DNA of 64,000 bases. It comes from Siphonobacter aquaeclarae (GTDB lineage Bacteria > Bacteroidota > Bacteroidia > Cytophagales > Spirosomataceae). Within the stretch, counting starts at the first letter, position 1, and each line of letters starts with the position of its first letter. A program made the position numbers and the translations under genes. The DNA lies in assembly GCF_900103285.1 (NCBI RefSeq), contig NZ_FNGS01000003.1, positions 186,001-250,000 of the forward strand, read 5' to 3'. This document shows, piece by piece, positions 1 to 8,701 of the stretch. The notes below the pieces were generated by a model. It was not told the DNA's origin, did not search any database, and worked only from the letters and a program-made list of their open reading frames with translations.

Positions 1-1024
1 CAAAAGACCGCCAATCGTATACCTGCAGATTCGGGTCGAATTTGGCTCCCCAGGAAGCATCCTCCGAGGTCGGTACGACAAGGTGCTTTTTTCCGTCACT
101 CGCCATATCCGGGAAGAGGTCGTTCAGGTCCCGGTAAAGGAACCGGGACGTGGGATCTTCGTAATACAAGCCATATCCGCCGCCGTAGTTGTTCTGGTAC
201 TTGGGTAATGTACTCTGATCCGGTGAGCCGACCGAATATCCCACACTCATCGATACCCCCAGGCCCTGGTTTTTCCGGCCTTTTTTGGTGGTAATCATGA
301 TGACTCCGTTGGCGGCCCGTGAACCGTACAGGGCCGTCGAGGCCGCTCCTTTCAGGACGTTGATAGATTCAATGTCGTCTGGGTTGATGTCGGACGCTAC
401 GTTACCGTAATCATACCCTCCACGCCCGGTTGCGGCGTCGTTGGTCGATGAGTTCGAGTTGTCAATCGGGACACCATCTACTACAAACAGGGCCTGGTTA
501 TTGCCCGTCAGGGATTTGAATCCCCGGACAACGATGTTCGAAGATGCGCCCAGGTTGTTGTTGCGTTTGATTTCAACGCCGGAAACTTTCCCGGAGAGGG
601 AGTTGATAAAGTTGCCCTCTTTTGCCGTGTTGACCAGCTCTCCCTTGATTTCCTGTGAGGCATATCCCAGCGATTTCTTCTCGCGCGAGACCCCGAGTGC
701 CGTCACAACGACTTCGGAAAGCGCGGAGACGCTTGGTTTGAGGTGTACTTCAAGGGTTGTCTGCGTATTGCCGACTTCGATGGTTTGCGGATCAAAACCA
801 ATGGATGTGAAAACGAGTACCGCGTCGTTGGAAATCCGGAGACGGAAGGTGCCGTCTGTTGCGGTATTGGTGCCGGTAGTGGTTCCCTTGACGGCAATAC
901 TGACGCCGGGAATCGGCGAGCCGTCATCACTGGAGGTTACTTTACCGGTGATGACCCGGTCCTGCGCCTGTGCCGTCCAGCAGGACAACACCAGCAGGAA
1001 ACAGAAGAATAGAAATTTCTTCAT
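1..1024 (-). CDS. SusC-like TonB-dependent receptor, N-terminal part (truncated by window edge)
   Basis: This gene runs off the left edge; only the first 341 or so residues are visible. Translation from the ATG at 1024 gives a signal peptide ending near TAQAQ, then a carboxypeptidase-D-like regulatory domain (GKVTSSDDGSPIPGV), the SEVVVTALG stretch that precedes the plug, and plug-domain motifs such as VVRGFKSLTG, DDIESINVLKGAA and GSRAANGVIMITTKKG. These are the landmarks of SusC/RagA outer-membrane receptors, which import oligosaccharides or peptides with a SusD lipoprotein using TonB energy. The SusD partner would be expected beyond the left edge. It belongs to a different subgroup from the two receptors that follow (TALGV in place of TGYG or IGYG). 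The substrate cannot be inferred. Confidence 0.93.
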   Translation of the reverse strand, partial: MKKFLFFCFLLVLSCWTAQAQDRVITGKVTSSDDGSPIPGVSIAVKGTTTGTNTATDGTFRLRISNDAVLVFTSIGFDPQTIEVGNTQTTLEVHLKPSVSALSEVVVTALGVSREKKSLGYASQEIKGELVNTAKEGNFINSLSGKVSGVEIKRNNNLGASSNIVVRGFKSLTGNNQALFVVDGVPIDNSNSSTNDAATGRGGYDYGNVASDINPDDIESINVLKGAASTALYGSRAANGVIMITTKKGRKNQGLGVSMSVGYSVGSPDQSTLPKYQNNYGGGYGLYYEDPTSRFLYRDLNDLFPDMASDGKKHLVVPTSEDASWGAKFDPNLQVYDWRSF

Positions 1025-1064
1025 GATGTAGTGGAAATAAGTGAATGAAAAAAAGGAGTTAGCA

Positions 1065-1100
1065 GCATGTAGCCGCCAGAGCGGCTGACCCGGGGCATGC
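1065..1100 (-). promoter_or_regulatory. Hairpin in the leader of the truncated SusC gene
   Basis: An inner stem AGCCGC/GCGGCT (1071-1076 with 1081-1086, loop of four) sits inside an outer GCATG/CATGC pairing (1065-1069 with 1096-1100). It lies about 40 bases ahead of the start codon, so it would be in the 5' leader of the transcript. A role in translation control is only inference. Confidence 0.3.
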
Positions 1101-1303
1101 TTCCCGGCCGGAAGTCAGAAAACAGCTTGGCAGTAAGAGGGCATAGTCATGGTTTCAGAAATTGATGAAGTGCGAAAAATACTCAAGATTAATGTATTTT
1201 TAAAAAGGATATTATAATTATATAAATACCAAAAGATGTATTATTGATAAATTGACAGATAGTGAGCGTTTTGAAGGATAAAATCTAACCCTTTATGGGG
1301 GAT

Positions 1304-1332
1304 GTTGAAAACATGTTTCCGGAGTTTTCAAC
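1304..1332. repeat. 9-bp perfect inverted repeat in the gap
   Basis: GTTGAAAAC (1304-1312) and GTTTTCAAC (1324-1332) are exact reverse complements separated by 11 bases. There is no T-run on either side, so it is not a normal terminator. It could be an operator or a hairpin in a long leader. Confidence 0.35.
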
Positions 1333-1721
1333 CATTGTTCTAGAAGATCAGCAGAAACTTGAATGTAATTATAATAGGAAAAAATAGATTTTATCAGCTA
1401 TGATACAAAATATTATTCGGCTGAATACGCCAGTCAGCCGGGTAAGACTTGTTCAACGGTATTGAATAGGTGTTTCAATGCGGAAAAACGAAGGAACAAA
1501 TATCCTTCAAAAAGGGGTAAGTGTAAGTCGCTAGAGAGTGCTATTATTGTCTATAGATAGAGTAGACATAGAAAGAATGAAATGCCGTGCAGAGGTATAC
1601 GATCTAACGCTATTTTGTTATGTGACGCAGGTATATGAATAAAAATACCTATTTTTTTTAAGCACAGTACGGGTGCGCATTTTCAGGCAGGAACTGTCCC
1701 GGGGCGAGGGCATAAAAAAAA

Positions 1722-1746
1722 CGGACTCCCTGCGATAGGGAGTCCG
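1722..1746 (-). terminator. Rho-independent terminator of the SusC/SusD pair 1774-6364
   Basis: A perfect 10-bp stem (1722-1731 with 1737-1746) with a 5-base loop. An A-run before it and a T-run after it make it able to work in both directions. On the minus strand it lies 27 bases after the SusD stop codon. Confidence 0.85.
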
Positions 1747-1773
1747 TTTTTGACGTGCAAAGAAGTTCAGCGA

Positions 1774-3180
1774 TCAATAGCCGTCATTCTGAACCAGCTT
1801 GGGGTTTTTCTGCATATCATACAGCGGCAGGGGCAGTACAACATAATTAGAACCATAGGGCTGAGCTCCGACGATGCTGTGCGCGGGAATACCGCGGCCC
1901 GTCCGGAGGAAGTCGATGATGCCGTGGCCTTCGAAAGACAGCTCTCTGCGGCGTTCTTTCAGGATGGCATCGATCAGATCCGCCTTTGCGGCCGGAGCCG
2001 TAATGGCAGTAGCCTTGGAACGGGTCCGGATCTGGTTGACCAGGTCAACGGCCGTCTGGCTAACGTCTGAAGCAAGCTGCGCTTCGGCTTCCGCCTTGAT
2101 CAGGAGGATTTCCGGGTAGCGCAGGATCGGCGCCCAGTCTGTAACAGACGTGTACTTCGTCGTCCAGGTCTGGCTGGTCGATACCTTCGTGAGGGTAGTC
2201 AGACGCAGGTCGGTTGCCTCAAACAGATCGGTGTAGTCCTTGCTGATGGAGATATCACCGCGCTTGTCCGGTGCATAGTGCTGGCCGAGGGCGTTGTTCG
2301 TGTTCGGGTTATCTGCACCGTTGTGTGCTACCGAGAAGATGTTTTCGGGAGAAGTATAAGTCCGGAAAGCAACGTCAGGCGTAGCATTCAGGCTGTACTT
2401 CTTGGAGGCGATAACGGCATCGGCATACGTTTTGGCAGAGGCATAATCGCCTTTGTCGAGGTACAGACGAGCCAGCAGGCCTTGCGCAGCGGCTTTCGTG
2501 GCGCGGGCTACGTTGCTGAAGTTGGCGTCTGAATAATCTGCCGGCAGGCCGTCGATGGCTGCTTTCAGATCCGTTTCGAGCTGCGTATACACTTGAGCGA
2601 CGGTCGCACGGGCTACCTGGTTGGTGGCTGCAAACGGATCGTCGGCTGCTTCCAGAATCAGCGGTACACCGGGGTGAGAAGCGTCAGCCTTGAATTTGTA
2701 CGGCTGCGCCCACAGGCTGACGAGGTAGTAGTACGACAGCGCCCGGATGAACTTCGCTTCGGATACGTACTGCGTGTACTTGGCGTCGGTTACCTTGCTC
2801 TTGTTGGCATCCAGGTTTTTCACGAAGAGGTTAGCTTCGTAAATCGTCCGGTAGCCGCCCTGCCAGGCGTTCGCTACGGTAGCGTCGCTGGAGATGAGGG
2901 TGTTAAAGTTCGGCATCTGGCCGAAAAACGTCGGAACGTTCGTATCGATGCTGCGGATGTCCGCATAGATCAGGACACGGCCACCGAGGTATTCCGGGTT
3001 CTGGAGTTTGTCGTACATCCCGACCGCCGATTTTTCAATCCGTTCGGCAGTAGCGAAAGCCTGCTCGGGTGACAGGTTTTTGTAAGGCTCCTCGAAAAGT
3101 TGCTTTTCGCAGGAAGACAGCCCGGCCAAAAGCACAGAGGCGAAGCCGATCTGCAAAAGATATTTATGAGTACGTTTCAT
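1774..3180 (-). CDS. SusD/RagB-family nutrient-binding outer-membrane lipoprotein
   Basis: A 468-residue lipoprotein. The ATG at 3180 is chosen because it gives a clean lipoprotein signal (MKRTHKYLLQ then LAGLSSC, lipid-bearing Cys24); a longer reading frame to 3225 would put 15 extra residues before it. The body has SusD features: an N-terminal segment with ADIRS and YRTIYEANLFV, helical TPR-like repeats (FIRALSYYYLVSLWAQPY, RATKAAAQGLLARLYL), and a C-terminal RYPEILLIKAEAEAQL plus ERRRELSFEGHGIIDFLRTG stretch typical of RagB/SusD. It caps the SusC receptor encoded just upstream (31-base gap) and binds substrate at the cell surface. The pair ends at a strong terminator. No neighbouring enzyme reveals the substrate. 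Confidence 0.93.
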   Translation of the reverse strand: MKRTHKYLLQIGFASVLLAGLSSCEKQLFEEPYKNLSPEQAFATAERIEKSAVGMYDKLQNPEYLGGRVLIYADIRSIDTNVPTFFGQMPNFNTLISSDATVANAWQGGYRTIYEANLFVKNLDANKSKVTDAKYTQYVSEAKFIRALSYYYLVSLWAQPYKFKADASHPGVPLILEAADDPFAATNQVARATVAQVYTQLETDLKAAIDGLPADYSDANFSNVARATKAAAQGLLARLYLDKGDYASAKTYADAVIASKKYSLNATPDVAFRTYTSPENIFSVAHNGADNPNTNNALGQHYAPDKRGDISISKDYTDLFEATDLRLTTLTKVSTSQTWTTKYTSVTDWAPILRYPEILLIKAEAEAQLASDVSQTAVDLVNQIRTRSKATAITAPAAKADLIDAILKERRRELSFEGHGIIDFLRTGRGIPAHSIVGAQPYGSNYVVLPLPLYDMQKNPKLVQNDGY

Positions 3181-3211
3181 GCTTTTTCGAATTTTTTCAG
3201 ACGACACTACC

Positions 3212-6200
3212 TTAGAAAGCAACACTCAGGCCGAGCGTAAACGACCGGGGTTGGGGTACGGCACGGTTATCGATACCGACGGCGATGTTGCTGTTGTTCC
3301 GGTTGCTGTTGATTTCCGGATCAGCGCCTTTGTATTTCGTCAGGACAAATGCGTTGTACACCTGGCCATAGAGACGGATCCGCTCGACGCCGACTTTCTC
3401 ACCGAGCAGACGCTTCAGGTCGTAGCCCAGGGTGATGTCCTGCAGACGGAGGAAGTCGCCCTTTTCCAGGAACCGGGTAGAGAACTGATTGGCCGTGTTG
3501 TTGGCAAACCACAGACGGGGAACATCCGTTACCTGACCCGGGGTCGTCCAGCGTTCCTTGATTTCGGCAACGTTGTTGTTGAGGTAGTTGCCCAGCATGC
3601 CTGACCGCGTGGTGTTGTAGATATAGAAACCACCTACGTAGTTGAACGTGAACCCGAAGTCAAAGCCTTTGTAAGTCAGGTTTGACGTCAGACCGCCGTA
3701 CATGGTCGGAAGGCCGGATTTTCCTTCGATGTAAACCTGGTCGTTTCCGCCGATGGCCGTGGTAGCCGCTCCGTCAGAAGTATACCATTTTGACGTCGAG
3801 TAATCGAGGAACTTGCGAACGCCGTTTTTGTCGAGCCACGAGGGATTACCCGTTGCCGGATCTACGCCTGCCCAACGGAGGGTGTTGTAAACGCCCAGTA
3901 CGCGGCCGACGCTGGCGCGGGTGATGGTACCGCTGATGATGTCGGAGCCGTCAGCCGTCAGCTGCGTGACGCGGTTTTTCAGGGAAGTAAAGTTGACCGT
4001 AACATTCCAGTTCAGGTCTTTCGTCCGGATGATGGAACCGTTGACGGTGAACTCCAACCCTCTGTTATACATCGAACCGATGTTTGTCGTAATGGAAGAG
4101 CTCGGGATACCCACCGTGTGGAGTACCGGCGCTGCCAGCACCATGTCGGTGATGTTGTTGTAGAAGTATTCCGCCGTCAGGCCGATGCGGTCGTCGAGGA
4201 AACGGGCTTCCAATGCCACGTTAGTCTTCTTGGAAGCTTCCCAGCGAAGGTTCGGGTTACCTGCCTGGGACAGACCAAAGCCGTTCAGAATGGCATACTG
4301 ACCACCGCCGTACAGGGTGCGGGCTGCATATGAGCCAATACCGCGGGAGTTACCGACGATCCCGTAGCTGCCACGCAGTTTCAGGTAATTCAGCCAATGC
4401 GTCTGACCTTTCAGGAAGTCTTCTTCTGAAATCGTCCAGCCGGCAGATACAGACGGGAATTTCCCTACGCGTGAATTGGTACCGAAACCGGAATATTCAT
4501 CTGAACGGTACAGACCTTCGATGGTGTACTTGTCTTTGTAGATATACGCCAAACGACCGAAGAAGCCACGCAGACCATTGGAGATGAGGTCCCCGCCGGT
4601 GAGTACCAGCGGCGTTCCGCCTGATTCGCTCGTATACAGACCATCCAGAATGTTCTTGTAGAACGGATCTGCGAAGTTTGAACCGCCCGTGTAGATCTGT
4701 TGCTCGCGGGTGTATTGCAATTCAACCCCTACGCCGGCCGATACGCGGTGATCGTTACCGAAGTTGTGGTCGAAGTTGGCGTAGTTCTGCCATGTCCAGA
4801 GGTTTCTCCAGAGGTAGTTATCCTGAACCAGACCGTTGTAAGACTTTCCGAGACCACCGATGGTCGGATCGCTGTACTGATCTTCAAAGTTGGTGAGGTA
4901 ATCGATACCGAATTTCGAAGTCAGCGTCAGTGACGGAATCGGCTTGATGTCGATGTACGCGTTACCGACGAGGTTTTGCGCCGTGTTGTCGTTCCGTTGC
5001 AGGGCTACAACCGCTACCGGGTTGTAGATGTTGTTCTGGACAGAGCTGGCGCCGTTTACAGCCGTCAGGTTGTTGCCGAGGCCGAGGAGACCCGTGCCGG
5101 TGAGGTTGTAACCGCCGGTTGAGTTGTACGGAGAAATCGTCGGCAGGGCGTTCAGACCCGCTACCGTGATACCTGCGAGGTAGTTGTCGCTCAACAGACC
5201 GTTGTTAAAGGCCTTGTTGTAGCTGAACTGGATACCGGACTTGATCCATTTCTTCGGGGTTACGTCCACATTAAGGCGGACAGAACCGGTGCGCAGGCGG
5301 TTGCCGTTGGCAATACCCTGCTGATCGCTGTACCGAACGGAGCCGTAGTACGTAGCCTTGTCGCTGCCACCTGACATCGAGACGCTGTTATCGTGCGAGA
5401 AACCGGTGCGATAAATCTGGTCGAGCCAGTTGACGCGGTCGGGCTTGCCGTCGCCGTCCACATCGCTGTCTTTCGCGATGATGGCGTTCGGAGAGGCAGC
5501 GCCGAAACGGTTTGTCGATTTTTCGTTCTGGATGGCATTGAACTCGTCGCCGTTGAGGAGTTTCAGGTAGCGGCTCGGCTGGGTCCAGCTGATTTTCGAA
5601 TCAACTGAAATCCGGCTGGAGCCTTTCTTGCCTTTCTTGGTCGTGATGAGGATAACGCCGTTGGCTGCGCGTGAACCGTACAATACGGCAGCGCCTGCAT
5701 CTTTCAGGACTTCGAGTGACTCGATGTCGTTCGGGTTCACGAGAGCGAGCGGGTTGAAACGCGTACCGTTACCGGAGTTGAAAACGTTGAGGTTTTCACG
5801 CGTGTTGCTCGGCACACCGTCGATGACGATGAGGGGCAAAGAGCTGTTACTGATGGAGTTAATACCCCGGATACGAATGGCTACACCGTCGCCGAGAAGA
5901 CCACCGGCGCTGGATACCTGCACACCTGCGGTTTTGCCGGCGAGTGCTTTGTCAAACGAACTGGTCGGAAGCGAGGCCAGTGCGGAACCGTTGATCCGGC
6001 TGATAGCGCCGGTCAGGTCCTTTACCTGCTTCACCCCGTAGCCCGTAACAACCACTTCGCTCAATTGACCGATGTCGGTTTTGAGCGTCACAGTGAGAGA
6101 GGTTTGGTTTCCGACAGCAATCGTCTGAGACTCAAAGCCGACGAAGCTGAACACGAGGGAAACCTGGGAAGAAGGAAGCGCAATCTGGAATTTTCCTTCG

Positions 6201-6364
6201 GAGTCGGTCGAAGCACCCCGGGAAGTACCCTTGATCTGGATGCTGACACCCGGGAGGGTTGTTCCGTCCTCCGCTTTGACAATCCCGGTCAAAATCCGGT
6301 CCTGTGCCTGAGCTGTCCAGCCGAACAACAGCAACAGGAAACTGAAGAATAGAATTCTCTTCAT
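3212..6364 (-). CDS. SusC/RagA-family TonB-dependent outer-membrane receptor
   Basis: A full-length 1050-residue receptor. Residues 1-20 are a signal peptide (ending TAQAQ). A carboxypeptidase-D-like domain follows (about 24-100, ILTGIVKAEDG and LPGVSIQIKG), then SEVVVTGYG and a plug domain (IRGINSIS, NDIESLEVLKDAGAAVLYG, GVILITTKKGK) and a C-terminal beta-barrel ending in aromatic F (TLGLSVAF), as expected for BamA-inserted barrels. It imports a ligand delivered by the SusD protein encoded downstream. The two genes are a transcription unit with a 31-base gap. There is no STN signalling domain at the N terminus, so this receptor probably does not talk directly to an anti-sigma factor. The imported substrate is unknown. 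Confidence 0.95.
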   Translation of the reverse strand: MKRILFFSFLLLLFGWTAQAQDRILTGIVKAEDGTTLPGVSIQIKGTSRGASTDSEGKFQIALPSSQVSLVFSFVGFESQTIAVGNQTSLTVTLKTDIGQLSEVVVTGYGVKQVKDLTGAISRINGSALASLPTSSFDKALAGKTAGVQVSSAGGLLGDGVAIRIRGINSISNSSLPLIVIDGVPSNTRENLNVFNSGNGTRFNPLALVNPNDIESLEVLKDAGAAVLYGSRAANGVILITTKKGKKGSSRISVDSKISWTQPSRYLKLLNGDEFNAIQNEKSTNRFGAASPNAIIAKDSDVDGDGKPDRVNWLDQIYRTGFSHDNSVSMSGGSDKATYYGSVRYSDQQGIANGNRLRTGSVRLNVDVTPKKWIKSGIQFSYNKAFNNGLLSDNYLAGITVAGLNALPTISPYNSTGGYNLTGTGLLGLGNNLTAVNGASSVQNNIYNPVAVVALQRNDNTAQNLVGNAYIDIKPIPSLTLTSKFGIDYLTNFEDQYSDPTIGGLGKSYNGLVQDNYLWRNLWTWQNYANFDHNFGNDHRVSAGVGVELQYTREQQIYTGGSNFADPFYKNILDGLYTSESGGTPLVLTGGDLISNGLRGFFGRLAYIYKDKYTIEGLYRSDEYSGFGTNSRVGKFPSVSAGWTISEEDFLKGQTHWLNYLKLRGSYGIVGNSRGIGSYAARTLYGGGQYAILNGFGLSQAGNPNLRWEASKKTNVALEARFLDDRIGLTAEYFYNNITDMVLAAPVLHTVGIPSSSITTNIGSMYNRGLEFTVNGSIIRTKDLNWNVTVNFTSLKNRVTQLTADGSDIISGTITRASVGRVLGVYNTLRWAGVDPATGNPSWLDKNGVRKFLDYSTSKWYTSDGAATTAIGGNDQVYIEGKSGLPTMYGGLTSNLTYKGFDFGFTFNYVGGFYIYNTTRSGMLGNYLNNNVAEIKERWTTPGQVTDVPRLWFANNTANQFSTRFLEKGDFLRLQDITLGYDLKRLLGEKVGVERIRLYGQVYNAFVLTKYKGADPEINSNRNNSNIAVGIDNRAVPQPRSFTLGLSVAF

Positions 6365-7099
6365 GATCTGTGGATGAATTGATTAAGAAAAATGAACGAA
6401 ATGAAAAATCTTAACAGACCGGTTATCCGCCGTTGTGCAGCGACTGAACGGGACCCAAAGGCAAAAACCGGTAAAGAAGCGTGTATCTAGGAGACTGCAG
6501 GGGAGCCAGAAAGTCCGGAGAATTCCGGAATGCAGTGACAAGGGCTCAATGTAAATAAACAGTTCATAGTGGATGCTCGATGAAGTGGAAAACCGTTTGT
6601 AAATACCTAAAAACCACGACCAGTCTTTGTGATAAAAATACTATCTGTGTGGGTTGAAGGGGGATGTTTCACAAAATGGGTTACGAAATTACTTGATTTG
6701 ATCAGATCTCCAAAGAAAATTTTGGGGATGCTGACTTTCCCCTTCAAACAGGTAGGAAGCGGCGCTTCGGATCTTCTGTTAGCAGAATCTCAAAAAAGGG
6801 GATTTTTGAGGCCATAAATTTATTTTTTTGAAAAGGAAGGCGGCCTTTTTTGAGAAAGTCTCAGCGCCTGGCCGAAAAGCAATCCCGCAAAATAAAATTT
6901 TTTAAAATAGTTCTTCTGCCCTGAAGCCTCCCCGGCGAATAAATGAGGGTACCTCATATTGGGTTAAGTAATAATATTCATCTGCCTAATTCAATACTTA
7001 CTTCTGATGACCGGAATCCGGTCGCAAATAAAAAAGGGGTAGGTAAGCCGTGATTTCACCGAATTTTATCCCCCAATTCCGGAAATAGGGATAAAAAAA

Positions 7100-7123
7100 G
7101 GCCGCATACGGAGGTATGCGGCC
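7100..7123 (-). terminator. Terminator-like hairpin, outer copy
   Basis: A perfect 10-bp stem (7100-7109 with 7114-7123) and a 4-base loop. Read on the minus strand it is followed by seven T. Its arms contain the same nine bases as the hairpin at 7173-7195, so the terminator seems to be duplicated. Confidence 0.7.
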
Positions 7124-7124
7124 C

Positions 7125-7165
7125 GCTCTTCGAGATGTTCCACAGGACATCTCGGGCGAAAGAGC
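7125..7165. repeat. Hairpin between the two terminator copies
   Basis: CGAGATGT (7131-7138) pairs with ACATCTCG (7147-7154), and GCTCTT (7125-7130) pairs with AAGAGC (7160-7165) across a 5-base bulge on one side. The A7 run that follows on the plus strand becomes a T-run on the minus strand that precedes it. Confidence 0.6.
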
Positions 7166-7172
7166 AAAAAAA

Positions 7173-7195
7173 GCCGCATACATAACGTATGCGGC
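7173..7195 (-). terminator. Rho-independent terminator of the SusC/SusD pair 7219-11869
   Basis: A perfect 9-bp stem (7173-7181 with 7187-7195) with a 5-base loop, followed on the minus strand by seven T. It starts 23 bases after the SusD stop codon. Confidence 0.8.
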
Positions 7196-7218
7196 CTTGC
7201 ATGGGATAAGCCCCAGGT

Positions 7219-8682
7219 TTAATTATCCTTACACAACGTATTCAACGCCAGCTCAGAAGCAGAAATCGGCCAGATGTAACCGCTTTCGCCCGGAGCCTTT
7301 GCCAGAATGGAACCCTTTGCAGGGATCGTCTGCTGCAGACGCATCAGGTCGTTGTTGCGGAGACCTTCACCGAGAAACTCGATCCGGCGCTCCTGAAGAA
7401 TCGCCGCGATCAGTGCTGCGGGGGTTGCGAAGTTGGCCGCAGTGAACGTCTTTCCGGCGTCCGAGCGATTCCGGACGGCATTCAGCAGCGCAACAGCCTG
7501 GGGATCCACAGCGTTCGTCGTACGCACTTTTGCTTCAGCGAGGTTCAGCAATACTTCAGCGTAGCGGATAACCGGTACGTAGTCCGTATATGGGCTCGGC
7601 GCTTTGTATTTGATCAGCCAGCTCTTTGTGGCGCTCGTTGCTTTAATAAATGCCCGACGTTTGTCGGAGGCTCTCCAGGTAGTATCAGAAATAATTCCCT
7701 TGGAATTTAGCGAGTACTCCTGATTGCCGACACCGCCGTTGCTTGCAGAGGGAGAAAAATAGTAGGCCAATTGGTTCTGCGTGCCTGGGTAATCTCCTGC
7801 CGTGGAGGTCATCGGCATGGACAAAATGGATTCAGTCGTCGTATACGCAGTGAAGACGGTAGCAATGTCTGCCTGAAGGGCATTGGCCACGCCCGTCGGT
7901 GCTGAGAAGGGAGCTGCTGCCGGAACAATCTTGTTTGCCTCGGTTACTACCTGCGCATAATTCTGCATGCTGAGGTAAACCCGGGTTTTCAGTGCAATCG
8001 CCGTGTTTTTGTGCGCACGCGTCGTATTATCAGTAGCGGTTGCATAGGAGGAAGGCAGTCCCGCTTCTGCTTCGTTGAGATCCTTCAGAATCTGGGTATA
8101 AACTTCCGCGACAGTGCTTCGGGCCAGATTCGAAAAGCCGGAAACGGTAATGGGTGTCAGGCGCAGGGGCACGCCGAGGGACGAACCGTTGCCATCTGCA
8201 TACGGCTTCGCATAAAACTGAAGCAGGCTGTAAAAGCTGAGAGCCCTCACGAGCTTTGCTTCGGCGATGTATCGCGTGGCTGTTTCGGTCGAGACAAGCG
8301 CGCTGCCTCCCTTGTCCATTTTGTCAAGGAAAATATTAACCCTGTTGATCGCCGAGTAGGCTGAACTCCACAGGTTTACGACGGCAGTCGCACTGTTGGT
8401 TGCATTGAGTGACCAGACATCGGATCCCGTCACCAGGTTCGATGTTTCGTTGATGAATTCTTCACTCCGGATGTCCCCGTAAATCACGAAACGGCCCCCG
8501 TAAAAGTTACCGGCTTTCAACGCTTCATACACCGAGAGCAGTTGCGTTGTTACGCGCGCCGGGGTATTCATGGATTCGTCTACAGCCACCGACGTCTGCG
8601 GAGTAGGATTTAACAGATCTCTGTTGCAGGAGCTGACAGTGGCCAGGGCTGCTACAGAGGCGTAGAGAAATATCTTTTTCAT
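7219..8682 (-). CDS. SusD/RagB-family nutrient-binding outer-membrane lipoprotein
   Basis: A 487-residue lipoprotein with signal MKKIFLYASV and lipobox TVSSC (Cys19). SusD family marks include GDIRSEEF, SAINRVNIFLDKMDKG, AEAKLVRALSFYSLLQFYAKPY, a helical repeat AIALKTRVYLSM, and the C-terminal IRYAEVLLNLAEAKV and ILQERRIEFLGEGLRNNDLM. It partners the SusC receptor encoded 19 bases upstream. Overall layout is the same as the pair at 1774-6364, but the two SusD proteins are clearly different in sequence, so this is an old duplication or independent gain, not a recent copy. The substrate is not indicated. Confidence 0.93.
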   Translation of the reverse strand: MKKIFLYASVAALATVSSCNRDLLNPTPQTSVAVDESMNTPARVTTQLLSVYEALKAGNFYGGRFVIYGDIRSEEFINETSNLVTGSDVWSLNATNSATAVVNLWSSAYSAINRVNIFLDKMDKGGSALVSTETATRYIAEAKLVRALSFYSLLQFYAKPYADGNGSSLGVPLRLTPITVSGFSNLARSTVAEVYTQILKDLNEAEAGLPSSYATATDNTTRAHKNTAIALKTRVYLSMQNYAQVVTEANKIVPAAAPFSAPTGVANALQADIATVFTAYTTTESILSMPMTSTAGDYPGTQNQLAYYFSPSASNGGVGNQEYSLNSKGIISDTTWRASDKRRAFIKATSATKSWLIKYKAPSPYTDYVPVIRYAEVLLNLAEAKVRTTNAVDPQAVALLNAVRNRSDAGKTFTAANFATPAALIAAILQERRIEFLGEGLRNNDLMRLQQTIPAKGSILAKAPGESGYIWPISASELALNTLCKDN

Positions 8683-8701
8683 AAATGGAGATCATTAGGA
8701 A

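Larger units (their letters stand above)
1025..1773. other. Long AT-rich gap with no gene
   Basis: I find no credible coding region in this stretch. It is much richer in A and T than its flanks. It holds the leader of the truncated SusC gene at its left end and the terminator of the next SusD gene at its right end. A perfect 9-bp inverted repeat lies at 1304-1332. I did not find a convincing TAnnTTTG promoter on the minus strand for the SusC gene. Confidence 0.6.
6365..7218. other. 854-base gap with no gene, ending in a cluster of hairpins
   Basis: No reading frame here has recognisable protein features. A 62-codon frame at 6629-6817 looks like chance. The left part must hold the promoter of the SusC gene starting at 6364, but I could not find a clear TAnnTTTG box on the minus strand. 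The right end has three hairpins in a row, described separately. Confidence 0.6.

Noticed and set aside
6629-6817. 62-codon plus-strand frame in the gap between SusC pairs
   Set aside because: No promoter, no neighbour on that strand, and no protein-like pattern.
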